This document shows positions 13,079 to 13,294 of a DNA stretch of 13,294 nucleotides, one piece after another. The notes beneath the pieces were generated by a model. It did no database searches, was not told the DNA's origin, and worked only from the letters and a program-made list of their open reading frames with translations. This stretch comes from Bacilli bacterium (lineage in GTDB: Bacteria; Bacillota_I; Bacilli_A; ML615J-28; CAG-698). How positions within the stretch are numbered: the first letter of the stretch is position 1; each line of letters starts with the position of its first letter. Location of the stretch: NCBI GenBank assembly GCA_016282055.1, contig JAEEJT010000086.1, positions 1-13,294 on the forward strand, given 5' to 3'. The translations under genes and the position numbers were made by a program.

Positions 13079-13146
13079 AGTATAATTTGTTATACTTTTC
13101 ATACTAATTATACTACTAAAAAATAAATTGTCAACAAAAAGTATAA
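13079..13146. promoter_or_regulatory. Cluster of AGTATAA half-sites, candidate AbrB operator
   Basis: AGTATAATTTGTTATACT (13079-13096) is a perfect 7-bp inverted repeat, AGTATAA/TTATACT, with a 4-base spacer, lying between the -10 box and the ribosome binding site of the regulator gene. Further copies are TTATACT at 13108-13114, overlapping the -10 box, and AGTATAA at 13140-13146, just upstream of the -35 box. A partial copy CATACT is at 13100-13105. Copies bracketing the promoter are what an autorepressor would need. Binding by the adjacent AbrB-type protein is inference. Confidence 0.6.
13107..13134 (-). promoter_or_regulatory. Promoter of the abrB-ABC exporter operon
   Basis: On the minus strand, TTGACA (13134-13129), a 16-base spacer, then TATAAT (13112-13107). 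Both boxes are perfect matches to the sigma-70/sigma-A consensus. The start would be near 13100, about 36 bases ahead of the ATG. So strong a promoter in front of a regulator gene fits one that is normally repressed. Confidence 0.8.
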
Positions 13147-13166
13147 AAAAAGACTAGATTTCTGAA

Positions 13167-13188
13167 GTGAACCCCTAAATGGGTACAC
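13167..13188. repeat. Imperfect inverted repeat within the IS end
   Basis: GTGAACCC (13167-13174) and GGGTACAC (13181-13188) are inverted copies with one mismatch around a 6-base centre. It lies inside the presumed terminal repeat. It may be a structural part of the IS end, such as a transposase-binding site, or may shield the element from outside transcription. Confidence 0.5.
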
Positions 13189-13203
13189 TAATAAAAAGGA
13201 CTT

Positions 13204-13243
13204 AAAAAAGGAGAGATTTGTTTTACGACAAATCTCTTTTTTT
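13204..13243. terminator. Terminator hairpin at the 3' end of the transposase gene
   Basis: AGAGATTTGT (13212-13221) and ACAAATCTCT (13228-13237) form a perfect 10-bp stem with a 6-base loop. Seven Ts follow on the plus strand (13237-13243). On the minus strand the hairpin is followed by CC and six Ts (13209-13204). It can thus stop transposase transcripts from entering the abrB operon, and stop transcripts entering the IS from outside. Confidence 0.85.
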
Positions 13244-13294
13244 AATTCTAGAAGTATTATAAAACTTTATCCAATCTTCAACTAATTTTACATA
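13223..13294 (-). CDS. Transposase C-terminal fragment, probable IS3-family OrfB
   Basis: Twenty-three codons plus stop are in the window; the rest is beyond the right edge. The visible peptide runs YVKLVEDWIKFYNTSRIK then KRDLS. Its motif (acidic residues, W-I-x-F-Y-N, then R-I) matches the conserved tail of IS3-family integrase-type transposases. In many relatives the chain continues with KLKGLSPVEYR. Here it stops after KRDLS, so the tail is short or slightly truncated. The stop codon falls in the loop of a terminator hairpin. Confidence 0.55.
   Translation of the reverse strand, partial: YVKLVEDWIKFYNTSRIKKRDLS

Larger units (their letters stand above)
13163..13294 (-). mobile_element. 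End of an insertion sequence, probably IS3/IS150-like, cut by the window edge
   Basis: The right edge encodes, on the minus strand, the last residues of a protein reading VEDWIKFYNTSRIK then KRDLS and TAA at 13225-13223. The FYN-x-x-RI motif after an acidic WI/YI helix is characteristic of the C-terminus of IS3-family transposases (integrase core, OrfB). Beyond the stop lies a terminator and then TGAAGTGAACCCC (13163-13175). This resembles IS3/IS150 terminal repeats, which start TG and carry a CCCC block. The element's end is therefore placed near 13163. The other end, the catalytic DDE residues and any target duplication lie outside the window, so family and exact boundary are tentative. Confidence 0.55.

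Overview
The window comes from a strongly AT-rich, single-membrane (Gram-positive type) bacterium. The signs are perfect Shine-Dalgarno sequences (GGAGG types) before almost every gene, consensus promoters (TTGACA-like and TATAAT), a T-box leader, two lipoproteins with classic lipoboxes, and heavy AAT/AAA/TTA codon use. UGA is a normal stop here: the ABC ATPase at 12139-12864 ends in TGA inside an ATGA overlap, so this is not the Mycoplasma code. The best guess is an uncultured low-GC Bacilli lineage near the Mollicutes/Erysipelotrichia border. That placement is inference; no rRNA is present.

Layout. (1) 1-4354, minus strand: an apparent operon starting from a good promoter at 4326-4354. It reads 139-aa membrane protein, RDD-family membrane protein, MalK/UgpC-type ATPase, two MalF/MalG-type sugar permeases, and a substrate-binding lipoprotein cut by the left edge. 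It is a complete carbohydrate importer headed by two unrelated membrane proteins. (2) 4433-8640, minus strand: dnaX-ybaB-recR, the widely conserved DNA replication/repair cluster, followed by a 92-aa two-helix membrane protein and a rho-independent terminator. DnaX is exceptionally long (973 aa) because of a roughly 310-residue coiled-coil insert plus a charged and Asn-rich linker. (3) 8692-10367, plus strand: divergent promoter, an asparagine T-box riboswitch (specifier AAC) and asnS. (4) 10426-11340, plus strand: an uncharacterised lipoprotein, followed by tandem terminators that also work for the convergent genes. (5) 11411-13134, minus strand: an AbrB-type regulator, ABC ATPase and ABC-2 permease in a tight operon. 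Its promoter is packed with AGTATAA half-sites that look like an autoregulatory operator. (6) 13163-13294: the end of an insertion sequence, probably IS3/IS150-like, with a transposase C-terminus running off the right edge.

Most of the window is ordinary core genome. The points most worth a second look are the DnaX insert, the AbrB operator cluster beside the IS end, and the RDD/membrane-protein pair fused to a sugar-importer operon. I saw no CRISPR array, tRNA, rRNA, toxin-antitoxin pair or defence system. No gene-free stretch exceeds about 300 bases except the dnaX-asnS interval, which holds two divergent promoters and the T-box leader.
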